A stretch of DNA of 64,000 nucleotides from Fibrobacter succinogenes (GTDB lineage: Bacteria > Fibrobacterota > Fibrobacteria > Fibrobacterales > Fibrobacteraceae). The stretch lies in the NCBI GenBank assembly GCA_902756345.1, contig CACVQR010000008.1:1-64000 (forward strand), read 5' to 3'. The notes under the pieces are model-generated. The model was given only the letters and a program-made list of their open reading frames with translations. It had not been told where the DNA came from and searched no databases. Each line of letters begins with the position of its first letter. Position 1 is the stretch's first letter. This document shows positions 36,301-43,663 of the stretch, in pieces. The position numbers and the translations under genes are program-made.

Positions 36301-38101
36301 AGGTATTGTCAATAAACACCCAAATGTCATCGTCACCGCGGAAGTTGAACTTGAGGCCCGGCTTATGGGTGAACTTGGCATGGGATTCAAAGCAGAACTG
36401 CTGGTTACGGCCACCAGTACCGGCTAGATTTTCTACAGACTTCCAACGAGGTTCATTTGCATCACTTCTTGCAGCCGGAGTTTCTGTATCCTTCACAAAG
36501 AATGCCCAATCTTCAGGAGCATCTGCCTTGCAGCTCCAACCAAAAATACAAGAGCCGAATCTAGGCGAAAGAGCGGCATCCGTACCTTCACCATCTTTAA
36601 AAAGGCCATCACATTTCATGCCCTTGTCCCAACCGGGACCATTGCAAAGAATGTCGATTTCCGGCATCTGTTCGGCCGCGTTAATTTTACGAAGGGGCGA
36701 AGAATAGAACACCGGGCCTTCGGCCGTACGCTTGGTACGGGCCGCAGCAACAGGAGTTTGGGTCGGATCCGCCGCAAGAATTGTCTCATTGGTAGAAGCT
36801 TCTACCGGGTAGAAACCACCCGGCACGGTAAGGCCCGGGCTAGTGTAATAGTCGGAGTCGAATTCCCACTTACCATCCTTGGCGCGCTTGAACGGCATGT
36901 CAAAGCAGCTTTTTTCGTTTACGCCCGGAGTATAATTGAACAGCATGCCAAAATACGTTTCATCGATAAAGCAGTTCTTGCCCTTCGTGCTCAACTTGGG
37001 CTTTCTCTGCGACTGTGGAACCGTCGGATCAAGTTTGCTTTCAACAAGGCCCGGTGTCACACCAATACAGGCGTTCACAAGTTGCACTGCCGTCTGAGCC
37101 GGTATGCCCAAAGCGCCATTCTGGCAACCTTCGCCACCACCATCCTTGTAACAAGAGAAGGCCGGGTGCAAGCTGGCATCGGAATCGTAAATAATGGCTG
37201 CCATGGTGTAAGAGCAAGTACCTGCGATACCGTCGACTTCCGCCTTGCTATAGAAATAGCCATCCGGGCTTTCACCTTTCTGCTCTTCGTCCGGAACAAA
37301 GAACAGGGAGTCCACCATGTTCAAAAGGAATCCCAAAGGAATCGGCTGGGCCTGATCCTCTTGTTCCCAGTTGCCGTTCACGCCAATCATGTCGGCGCGT
37401 TCAAGGTCGTCATCGCGGTAAAGCACCACATTGTCAGAAATATCCTGACCCACAAACACATAGGAATACCAGCCGCACATATCGTTCACGGCAGTCATGG
37501 GAGAGCCGGTCAAGCCCCCATCGAAACTGATCATCGGAACAGCGGACATCCAGGCTTCCATTTCGGGCGGAATCATCACGAAGAAATACTTTGCACCGGG
37601 AGGATACTTTCCAGTAAACGTTTTCCCAGCTCTGTTAGGATCTTCGGTAACATATACGTGTTCGCCTTCGCCGGGGCAACGGAGGCTGGCCTCGTTGGTG
37701 GGCCAACTCGTATCGTTCGCATTTTTGGTCGGAACATTATAGCCGTTTGCCGTTACTAGCCTAAGGGTCGTAAAATCTACACGAGTGTTGTTGGCCTGGC
37801 TTCCAATGGTAAACATAACCTTCTGGTTATCCGTGATGCCCAGCTTTTCCAGGTCAAATTCATAGAAACCATCGGCGTTCAACTTCATCGCCTGAGTATT
37901 ATTGACGTTTTGACCACCAATAAATGCACCAGTCCAGTCATCCGGAGCCTTAAAGTACACTGTACCCTTACAGGTAACCGGATTCTGGTTCTGTTGTCCT
38001 TGAGCCCAAACTCCTTGCACCCCCGCAAAGAGCAGGCAACAGCCTAGGGCATACTTCCATAACGACATTTTCCACAAAGAAAATTGTGTATCTCTCTTCA
38101 T
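33311..38101 (-). CDS. Fibro-slime domain surface protein (second long copy)
   Basis: A 1596-residue paralogue of the neighbouring gene with the same order of parts: signal sequence (LWKYALGCCLLFAGVQGVWA), YFFVMIPPEMEAWMSAVP near 195, fibro-slime domain near 577-650 (FNFRGDDDIWVFIDNTLAVD, FCDRRTTMSNVRI), beta-rich middle and a C-terminus with YIGWNMRSDNGRQ and GTGAYIVKLKSYV. The last 600 residues are closely similar to the first copy, pointing to tandem duplication. AAGGAAG precedes the ATG. Likely outer-membrane or extracellular, in adhesion to plant fibre (inference from the family name). Confidence 0.9.
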   Translation of the reverse strand: MKRDTQFSLWKMSLWKYALGCCLLFAGVQGVWAQGQQNQNPVTCKGTVYFKAPDDWTGAFIGGQNVNNTQAMKLNADGFYEFDLEKLGITDNQKVMFTIGSQANNTRVDFTTLRLVTANGYNVPTKNANDTSWPTNEASLRCPGEGEHVYVTEDPNRAGKTFTGKYPPGAKYFFVMIPPEMEAWMSAVPMISFDGGLTGSPMTAVNDMCGWYSYVFVGQDISDNVVLYRDDDLERADMIGVNGNWEQEDQAQPIPLGFLLNMVDSLFFVPDEEQKGESPDGYFYSKAEVDGIAGTCSYTMAAIIYDSDASLHPAFSCYKDGGGEGCQNGALGIPAQTAVQLVNACIGVTPGLVESKLDPTVPQSQRKPKLSTKGKNCFIDETYFGMLFNYTPGVNEKSCFDMPFKRAKDGKWEFDSDYYTSPGLTVPGGFYPVEASTNETILAADPTQTPVAAARTKRTAEGPVFYSSPLRKINAAEQMPEIDILCNGPGWDKGMKCDGLFKDGEGTDAALSPRFGSCIFGWSCKADAPEDWAFFVKDTETPAARSDANEPRWKSVENLAGTGGRNQQFCFESHAKFTHKPGLKFNFRGDDDIWVFIDNTLAVDLGGTHLAAPGYVDLDSFKGYNGQLLEVGKTYDLDIFFCDRRTTMSNVRIKTNMYIQQKTAIEVKGKKNPANPAETIYDHLCFTVTGDGSCAAAMTGTDEGATYCGIQILESGRIPAYTLVNGKKITENVVPGFESINVQGVYKCGIDLTNLVEPKVDKSSTCLPGGYYTLFVTIDGKSQKVMSFKTTGEVDVLYKNGNAISVDEETGDVVQKGKYTVETIAMGGDLIPIYVSNVAPGTESEDLEIFPDDAAGMEYTLAYNNLMTVYRKVIDPTTGTEAYQKLHSGEKQTIGPAGIDTLYATVDMENLQQPITPFEISVSGRPKPLTLYFYLPQITFIEKIPETEDEVAVPVKGQTPKADGSYDENWVGTIYDMYLAILVPDLDGTYSICTEKCNGVAIHKGSETSPKIDFVWEDPNVTEAYFVNGYTKISIRSVTKYRWDTDPSIHSPASIVAEYNDFVKAVYSPMYFRDPPVPFPVLADVFDARGSLPTLEHAIPSPYFSMQQEYLDGIGDSVAIYYDRRIHKDSLPSKICVMWDSTTAEFHNPYQEKISTMPKDSAITCNALVSLDASNIDCSAPSDSGYCTNIIMVGGLTLSEKVKTSGVGMVHSFAAFEDKGKSVKQGFSGKLTDRMAPVPLRAEVRTLKNGDDLTDYDSLVVVMSEPVKLVTSSNKKQALDFYLNSAIELAESNRYVSALGGGSSVVTAQSDPALGSDAKTGEGRIKYMYLRGSVSPHVGDYVRLAGDMSNVFWSDTTDINALAADAASMRSADDAGYHWNSPTAYNETKRVPSMWVPVVGDAEIAVDEIKYASTANVPSTEKTPAVSVNVYRTTKTKAEIWAEEGGRPGHLVKADMYALYNGLTPEERASILPQDVFFYFEVQYYTNLGNFVASKTAKIYCDDNKNTEINPETGERIQYFGGGLCTDAGNDRNFYIGWNMRSDNGRQVGTGAYIVKLKSYVRLGSAGKRAKQESTSVWGVRRSPKPDTGYMKAVAE

Positions 38102-38128
38102 ATGACTTCCTTAACGCTGGGTACACCC

Positions 38129-38144
38129 AAAAGACCGGCCTTTT
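38129..38144 (-). promoter_or_regulatory. Leader hairpin of second fibro-slime gene
   Basis: AAAAGACCGGCCTTTT forms a short imperfect palindrome 28 bases before the ATG, resembling the hairpin in the leader of the first copy. Confidence 0.4.
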
Positions 38145-38363
38145 GAGGACACCACAACCTATGTAAAAATATCCTTTTCTTTACAAAAAAGCACATTTTT
38201 TACTTTTTTTTTCATTCCGCAGGTTGCGCTATTGTAGACAAGTGAAATATCGCCCTAAAACTAGAGAAAACCGCCAATTTTCGCAATCTTGTTTACGAAA
38301 GTTTACCAAAAGGAATCACCGAATCATGCAGAAAAAGCGATATGTAAATCACGCAAAATTGCA

Positions 38364-38386
38364 CAGGCTAGGCAAGCCTGTTTTTT
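38364..38386 (+). terminator. Terminator-like hairpin in the leader of the diguanylate cyclase gene
   Basis: CAGGCT/AGCCTG (38364-38369, 38375-38380) followed by six T. No plus-strand gene lies upstream, so it is placed as an attenuator in the 5' leader, 30 bases before the ATG at 38416. If translation starts at 38326 instead, it would be inside the coding sequence. The rest of 38102-38415 holds only the AT-rich divergent promoter region. Confidence 0.5.
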
Positions 38387-38415
38387 ATTACATTTTAGGT
38401 GAACACGGAGCGCTT

Positions 38416-39300
38416 ATGCAGGACATGGACCGAACAATTGCCAGTGGCAACACAATCAAGCTACCCGTCGCTCCCATGCGACCGCACCTGATCGTGCTGT
38501 ACCCGCAACACCTATTCAAGCAGATACCGCTGGAAAAAGGGACTGTGGTGCTGGGCCGTGGGCAAGATGCGGACATTCGCCTGGACGACGAACTGGTAAG
38601 CCGCAGGCACTGTGCCCTGACCTTTGACGGCCTTAACGTTACCGTCAAGGACCTGGGCAGCACCAACGGAACCTTTGTAGACGGTTCCCCGATTACAGAA
38701 TGCAAACTCGAAGACCACAATCGACTGCAAATCGGCAAGATGGTTCTGAAAATTGACTTCAAGGATGCGAGCGAAGAAGCCTTTGACCGCGAACTTTACG
38801 AAGCCGCGACCATGGACCCGCTGACCAAAATCAGCAACCGCCGTACCTTTATGGACAGGAGCCTCGGCGAACTCGCCCTCGCCCGCCGCAACAACTATTA
38901 TGTTCACGCCATCATGGTCGACGCCGACCACTTTAAGCGCGTGAACGACACCTGGGGTCACCAGTGCGGCGACATGGTGCTCAAAGAAATCGCCCGCATT
39001 CTCAAAGAAGAAAAGCGCGAATCCGACTTGCTCGCCCGTTACGGCGGCGAAGAATTCGTGCTGCTTTTGGGCGGCATCGGCCCCGAAGACGCCAAGAAGA
39101 GCGCCGAGCGCCTGCGCTCGGCAGTGGAAAGCCACCGTTTTTCGTGGAAAGACACGATTATCCCGGTAACGATTTCCTTGGGGCTCGCTAGCCGCCAGGG
39201 CGAAAACATCGGCAAAATCGAGGATTTGATTGCCGAATGCGACCGTCTACTTTACATCGCCAAAGAGAGCGGCCGTAACCAAGTTGCTTGCGAAGCATAG
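38416..39300 (+). CDS. FHA-GGDEF diguanylate cyclase
   Basis: A 294-residue cytoplasmic protein. An FHA domain comes first (GTVVLGRGQDADIRLDDELV, SRRHCALTF, DLGSTNGTFVDG), which binds phosphothreonine; then a GGDEF domain with DPLTKISNRRTF, DADHFKRVNDTWGHQCGD and the active-site RYGGEEFVLLL. The GGEEF form is a functional variant. It makes c-di-GMP from two GTP. The start at 38416 is chosen for GGAG 5 bases upstream; ATG 38326 and TTG 38224 are in-frame alternatives. Lying between fibro-slime genes, it may regulate adhesion, which is inference. Confidence 0.9.
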   Translation: MQDMDRTIASGNTIKLPVAPMRPHLIVLYPQHLFKQIPLEKGTVVLGRGQDADIRLDDELVSRRHCALTFDGLNVTVKDLGSTNGTFVDGSPITECKLEDHNRLQIGKMVLKIDFKDASEEAFDRELYEAATMDPLTKISNRRTFMDRSLGELALARRNNYYVHAIMVDADHFKRVNDTWGHQCGDMVLKEIARILKEEKRESDLLARYGGEEFVLLLGGIGPEDAKKSAERLRSAVESHRFSWKDTIIPVTISLGLASRQGENIGKIEDLIAECDRLLYIAKESGRNQVACEA

Positions 39301-39312
39301 CTTCGCTGCGCA

Positions 39313-39385
39313 GTTGGTAGAACTTAGTTGATAGAGCTTAGATATATAGAACTCTCTAAGTTCTAAGCTCTAAGATCTAAGTTCT
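39313..39385. repeat. Empty heptamer-arm element
   Basis: Units GTTGGTA, GAACTTA, GTTGATA, GAGCTTA (39313-39340) and inverted units CTAAGTT, CTAAGCT, CTAAGAT, CTAAGTT (39356-39383) with a 15-base centre. The arms match those around the four-helix-bundle gene at 13034-13478, but the ORF is absent. A GCGAAGC/GCTTCGC hairpin (39290-39306) overlaps the stop codon of the gene just before. It may double as a terminator and lies directly before the promoter of the MATE gene. Confidence 0.75.
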
Positions 39386-39406
39386 TTTTCTATCTTTGGC
39401 GCCGAA

Positions 39407-40792
39407 ATGTCAAGTTTGAATTCCGAGCGACTCAATTCCTTTGGTTCTGCAAGTATCCCGAAACTGGTCTTGCAGTTCTCGGTTCCCGCTATCATCAGCA
39501 TGCTGGTGAACGCCCTCTACAACGTAGTGGACCGTTTCTTTGTGGGCCAAGGCGTCGGCAGTCTCGGCATCGCAGGCATCACACTATGCTTTCCGATTTG
39601 CCTATTTATAATGGCAATGTCGATGATGGTAGGCGTGGGCGGCAACACGCTCTTTGCCATCCGCCTCGGTCAGAAGAAGTATATCCAGGCAAGCATCATC
39701 CTGAACAATTCCTTCTCGCTCCTGATTTTGATGGCGCTTGGAGCATTCACGCTGGGCGAAATCTTTATGGAGCCGCTCTTAAAGTTGTTCGGAGCAAGCG
39801 AGCAGACCCTGCCTGTCGCCAGCAGCTACATGCGCATCATTTTGTGTGGAGCCGCCTTCCAGACAATCGCCCCGGGCATGAACCATTTTATCCGTTCGAT
39901 GGGTCACCCCAAAACGGCCATGTTCCGCGAAATCGCGGGTGCTGTCACGAACATCATTCTCGACTACCTCTTCATCATGAAATTCCACTGGGGTATCGAA
40001 GGTGCCGCCTGGGCGACCATCGCATCGCAGCTGGTTGCTTCGGCGCTCATCACCCAGTTCTTTGTCAAGAAGTCTTCGCCTATCAAGATTCGCTGGCGCC
40101 ACATGAAGCTGCGCGCCGCCTACGTGCGTAAGATTTACATTTTAGGTTTGCCGCCTTCTGTAATGCAGATTTGCAACAGCCTGATGAACGCAATACTCGC
40201 CTGGAGCCTGACCACCTACGGAAACATGAGCGTGCAGGCGGTAGGCGCACTTTCGGGTGGCGACATGGCCATTTCTGCTTTCGGCATTACCAACAGCATC
40301 GTTTCGATTATCATTCTGCCGCTCCTCGGATTCATTCACGGCACGCAACCGATTATCGGCTACAACTACGGTGCGCGCCTCAACGCCCGCGTCAAGGAAA
40401 CGCTCAAGTTCACCTTTATTTATGCGGGCAGTTTCATGTTTGTCACCTGGGCAATCCTCATGTGGCAAGCCGAAACATTCGTGGCACCGTTTGCACCGAA
40501 CGATCCGGAGCTCATCAAGCTTTCGGCCTGGGCCATGCGCATTTTTGCAGCCGCCTTCTTTATGATTCCCTTCGGCATGGTTTCGGGGAACTTTTTCCAG
40601 GGTACAGGAAAGGCATTCAGGGCCATGTTCCTGAATGCCTGCCGTCAAGTGATTTTACTGATTCCGTTCTTGCTGATTCTGCCCCACTTCTTTGAACTCA
40701 AGGGAGTGTTCATGGCGCAGCCCATTGCCGACACAGGTGCGGCTATTATCGGGCTTGCCATGCTCTGGCATGAGTTAAAGAAGCTGCACTAA
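39407..40792 (+). CDS. MATE-family efflux transporter
   Basis: A 461-residue membrane protein with twelve predicted helices in two halves. N-terminal half: IPKLVLQFSVPAIISMLVNA, NVVDRFFVGQGVG; second half: SVMQICNSLMNAILAWSLTT, FGITNSIVSIIILPLLGFI, GTQPIIGYNYGAR. These are typical of MATE exporters, which use proton or sodium gradients to expel organic cations. TATCTTTGG (39391-39399) lies just before the ATG. Its stop overlaps the convergent fibro-slime gene by 4 bases. Confidence 0.9.
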   Translation: MSSLNSERLNSFGSASIPKLVLQFSVPAIISMLVNALYNVVDRFFVGQGVGSLGIAGITLCFPICLFIMAMSMMVGVGGNTLFAIRLGQKKYIQASIILNNSFSLLILMALGAFTLGEIFMEPLLKLFGASEQTLPVASSYMRIILCGAAFQTIAPGMNHFIRSMGHPKTAMFREIAGAVTNIILDYLFIMKFHWGIEGAAWATIASQLVASALITQFFVKKSSPIKIRWRHMKLRAAYVRKIYILGLPPSVMQICNSLMNAILAWSLTTYGNMSVQAVGALSGGDMAISAFGITNSIVSIIILPLLGFIHGTQPIIGYNYGARLNARVKETLKFTFIYAGSFMFVTWAILMWQAETFVAPFAPNDPELIKLSAWAMRIFAAAFFMIPFGMVSGNFFQGTGKAFRAMFLNACRQVILLIPFLLILPHFFELKGVFMAQPIADTGAAIIGLAMLWHELKKLH

Positions 40793-42960
40793 CGAACGTT
40801 CACGCGGCGGGTTTCGCGGGCAACCTTCACGATGTAGGAACCAGGTTTGAGGTTCGGCACCACCGTTTCAGCACCAGCGATTGCACCCTGGCGCACCACA
40901 CGTCCCTGCAAATCCATCACAGCATACTTAGCAGCAGAATTCGTTACAGTAATCGTAAGGGCCTGCGGCAGACTGTTCTTCACGATAAAGCTTGCGCCAG
41001 CAATACGGGCAACAGGCTTGATGGAGCTGTCATCTTCGGTTCCCACACGGAAAGTCATAACCTTTGCCGATTTGCCTTCAATATTGACAAACAAGGTGTA
41101 GCGACCTGCAGGCAGATTAATCTTGGATTTATCTATCGTGGGCATGGAAAGATTCGTGAGGTCAAAGCCTCCTTTGTACACGCCCGGAGTAGAAATCTTT
41201 TCAAAGCCTTCTACAACAGAATCCGTTACAGAATGTCCCTTGACCAGCGTATAAGATATAATCGACGGAGCAATCGAATCGCAAATAGTTACAGGTTCAG
41301 CACCAATTCCACAAGTACCAGCAGACATTGTTGTATAGCAAATGCCATACAACGTTGCAGACGGCTGTTCCGACATTTTTGCACCCTTTACGGTAATAGC
41401 AGACTGAGGCAGTTGTGCCAAGAACATATTCGTACTGATTTCGAAATTGCTCATGGTCGTGCGACGGTCACAGGCGAAGATATCTACATCGTACTGCTGG
41501 CCGACTTCAAGTTTGCCGCTAGCGCCTTCAAAGGCATCAAGATCTACATAGCCCGGAGCATCCAGGTGGACACCGCCCAAATCAATGGCGAGTTTGTTGT
41601 CGATGAACGCCCAAATGTCATCGCCACCGCGAAGAGCTAAGCGAAGACCCGGCTTATAGGTAAACTTGGCATGTGTTTCATAACAGAAGTGATGGTTGCG
41701 TCCACCGGTTCCATCTTCTTTGACCAGGGATGTCCAACGGTATTCTGAGCCGTTCGTCCCTTTCCTCACAAGGGAGTCGGTTCCATATTTAAAGAACGGC
41801 CAACCTTCAGGAGCAGCGTCGGGGCAAGACCAGCCTAACACACAATTATCAGGATATGTGCTCGGCATATTAAGAGCGGTCTGAATAAACTCTTCAGCAG
41901 TTGAACCATCAGCAAAAATGCCCTCACAATTATGTCCCTTGCTCCAACCCGGGCCATTGCACACCAAATCAAATACAGGAACACCTTCCAAAGAATCGAG
42001 CTTTCTAAGAGACGGACCGTAGAACACCGGGCCCTCGGCATCACGCTTGGTGCGAGCCGCCGCAAGCGGAGTCTGATCCGGGTTTGCAAGTTTCACAGAA
42101 GCATCATCCGTTTGTTCTACCGGGAAGAATCCTCCAACAGCAGAGGTTCCTAACGGCATATAGTAATCGGAGCTGAATTCCCACCAACCGCCACGTTCCA
42201 TGTGCGGAACCGGCATGTCATAGCAGCTCATTTCGTTTACGCCTTCAGTGTAATTGAACAGTTGGTTAAAGTACTTTTCATCAATAAAGCACTTCTTTCC
42301 GGCAGTAGTCAGCCTGGGCTTTTTCGTTGTAGGATCAAGAGTCGTTTCTACAAGTCCCGAAGTCACACCGATACAATCATTCACCGCTTTGAGAGCCGTT
42401 TCAAGGTCAACTCCTTGAGCACCGGCCTGGCAACCTTCGCCCCCCTGAGCGTAGCAAGAGAACGCTGGGTGCAACTTAGCATCGGAATCGTAGACAATCC
42501 ACGGAATGTTTATCGTACAATTACCCTGGGGCACATCCGCTTCGGCATAGCTAAAAAGCCAGCCGTCTTCATTGAGCTTTTGACTCTCGTCCGCGACAAA
42601 GAACAAACTGTCGTGCCCCATGTCAAAAATCGTTTTCAAGGGAATCGGAACCGCCGAGTCTCCCGTTTCCCAGTTGCCGTTCATGCCGAGCATATCTTCG
42701 CGGGCTGCGTCGTCGTCACGGTAGATTAACACGTTATCGGTAATTTCATCTTCGGCAAAGGCGTACTTATACCAGCCGCACATGAAACCATCCATTACCA
42801 TCGGCTTGCCAGTTTTGCCACCATCAGTACTGATCATCGGCGCAGATGATACCCAATCTGCACTCCCAGGCAACAGTACAAGGAATTGTTTTGTAGAACC
42901 AGCCCAAGCCGCAGAACAAGCAAGGGCTGCACCAGCCATAACACATAAACATCTTTTCAT
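40789..42960 (-). CDS. Fibro-slime domain protein (short copy) with C-terminal sorting-like domain
   Basis: A 723-residue paralogue: signal peptide (MAGAALACSAAWAGS), FLVLLPGSADWVSSAPMIST near 30, fibro-slime domain near 433-505 (GGDDIWAFIDNKLAIDLGG, ACDRRTTMSNFEI). It lacks the long beta-rich second half of the other two. The last 70 residues (KYAVMDLQGRVVRQGAIAG, LKPGSYIVKVARETRRV) look like the C-terminal sorting domains of type IX secretion substrates and resemble the end of the GH5 cellulase nearby. Start has GGAGG upstream, preceded by a second similar AGGAG. Confidence 0.88.
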   Translation of the reverse strand: MKRCLCVMAGAALACSAAWAGSTKQFLVLLPGSADWVSSAPMISTDGGKTGKPMVMDGFMCGWYKYAFAEDEITDNVLIYRDDDAAREDMLGMNGNWETGDSAVPIPLKTIFDMGHDSLFFVADESQKLNEDGWLFSYAEADVPQGNCTINIPWIVYDSDAKLHPAFSCYAQGGEGCQAGAQGVDLETALKAVNDCIGVTSGLVETTLDPTTKKPRLTTAGKKCFIDEKYFNQLFNYTEGVNEMSCYDMPVPHMERGGWWEFSSDYYMPLGTSAVGGFFPVEQTDDASVKLANPDQTPLAAARTKRDAEGPVFYGPSLRKLDSLEGVPVFDLVCNGPGWSKGHNCEGIFADGSTAEEFIQTALNMPSTYPDNCVLGWSCPDAAPEGWPFFKYGTDSLVRKGTNGSEYRWTSLVKEDGTGGRNHHFCYETHAKFTYKPGLRLALRGGDDIWAFIDNKLAIDLGGVHLDAPGYVDLDAFEGASGKLEVGQQYDVDIFACDRRTTMSNFEISTNMFLAQLPQSAITVKGAKMSEQPSATLYGICYTTMSAGTCGIGAEPVTICDSIAPSIISYTLVKGHSVTDSVVEGFEKISTPGVYKGGFDLTNLSMPTIDKSKINLPAGRYTLFVNIEGKSAKVMTFRVGTEDDSSIKPVARIAGASFIVKNSLPQALTITVTNSAAKYAVMDLQGRVVRQGAIAGAETVVPNLKPGSYIVKVARETRRVNVR

Positions 42961-43005
42961 TCGGACCTCCTAATTACTCCTAATTATTCCATAATGAACA
43001 AGCAA

Positions 43006-43034
43006 AATATATAAGAAAAACTTACTTTGCGCAA
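43006..43034 (-). promoter_or_regulatory. Promoter of the short fibro-slime gene
   Basis: Minus-strand TTGCGC (43029-43034), 17-base spacer, TATATT (43006-43011), about 46 bases before the ATG. Confidence 0.65.
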
Positions 43035-43065
43035 GCGATTTTTTACAAACGATTTTGAAAAAGCA

Positions 43066-43093
43066 AAAAGATGTAACGTGTGTTACATCTTTT
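43066..43093 (-). terminator. Terminator after the lipoprotein gene at 43120
   Basis: AAAAGATGTAAC/GTTACATCTTTT, a 12-bp perfect stem with loop GTGT, 26 bases beyond the stop codon. The symmetrical A/T ends could make it work in both directions. Confidence 0.8.
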
Positions 43094-43119
43094 ACTGCAC
43101 AAAGAATAACAGGATTCAG

Positions 43120-43605
43120 CTAGTAAAGCTTCTTCATGTCGGTCAGTTCACCGCCCTTTTCGTGGAAGAGCACCAGCGAGCCACCATCCATCTTCTTGAA
43201 TATGGCCGAAAGTTTTGCAACGGCATCGGCTTCTTCGAAACCGATTTCGTTGTAGGCGGTTTCGCCAATGACAAGTCCGATGTTCATCATGTCGGGAGCC
43301 TTGCGGCGCAAGTAGTTCAACAGGTCTTCGTCGCTATTGATGATGTCGGTCGCGGTCGGTTTTTCGAGTTCCGACGGGTCGCGCGTGCTTACCAGCAGCG
43401 GGTACATGTTGTCGGCAACAGCCTGCTTGGAGTTCAAGTAGAAGACATTGCCCACGAACAAGCTAATGGAGTCGTTCAGCACCTGGCGCACTTCGAACAT
43501 AATGTCGCTCTGAGACGAAGCTTCCTGGATTTCGAGCTTGGAAGGTCCGCAGGCCATAAAGGCAAGCGAAAACGAGACAAGGGCCATAAGGGCAAGTTTC
43601 TTCAT
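43120..43605 (-). CDS. Small lipoprotein of unknown function
   Basis: A 161-residue protein with a lipoprotein signal (LVSFSLAFMACGPSK, Cys 19). The mature part is acidic and mostly helical (DIMFEVRQVLNDSISLFVG, EDLLNYLRRKAPDMMNIGL); no family was recognised. It has its own terminator and an AGGAG-like site upstream of the ATG, so it is probably a single-gene unit. Likely anchored in the inner leaflet of the outer membrane. Confidence 0.7.
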   Translation of the reverse strand: MKKLALMALVSFSLAFMACGPSKLEIQEASSQSDIMFEVRQVLNDSISLFVGNVFYLNSKQAVADNMYPLLVSTRDPSELEKPTATDIINSDEDLLNYLRRKAPDMMNIGLVIGETAYNEIGFEEADAVAKLSAIFKKMDGGSLVLFHEKGGELTDMKKLY

Positions 43606-43663
43606 GTTTCTCCTTTCGGCATTGCAAGGGGCAACGCCAGTATTCCGCCCTTTAATATATAAT

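Noticed and set aside
38341-38400. Possible c-di-GMP-I riboswitch before the diguanylate cyclase (ACGCAAA followed by a GGCTAGGCAAGCC-like segment)
   Set aside because: Only fragments resemble the GEMM core; the two-helix junction and the conserved tetraloop-receptor cannot be drawn. Kept only as an unnamed attenuator.
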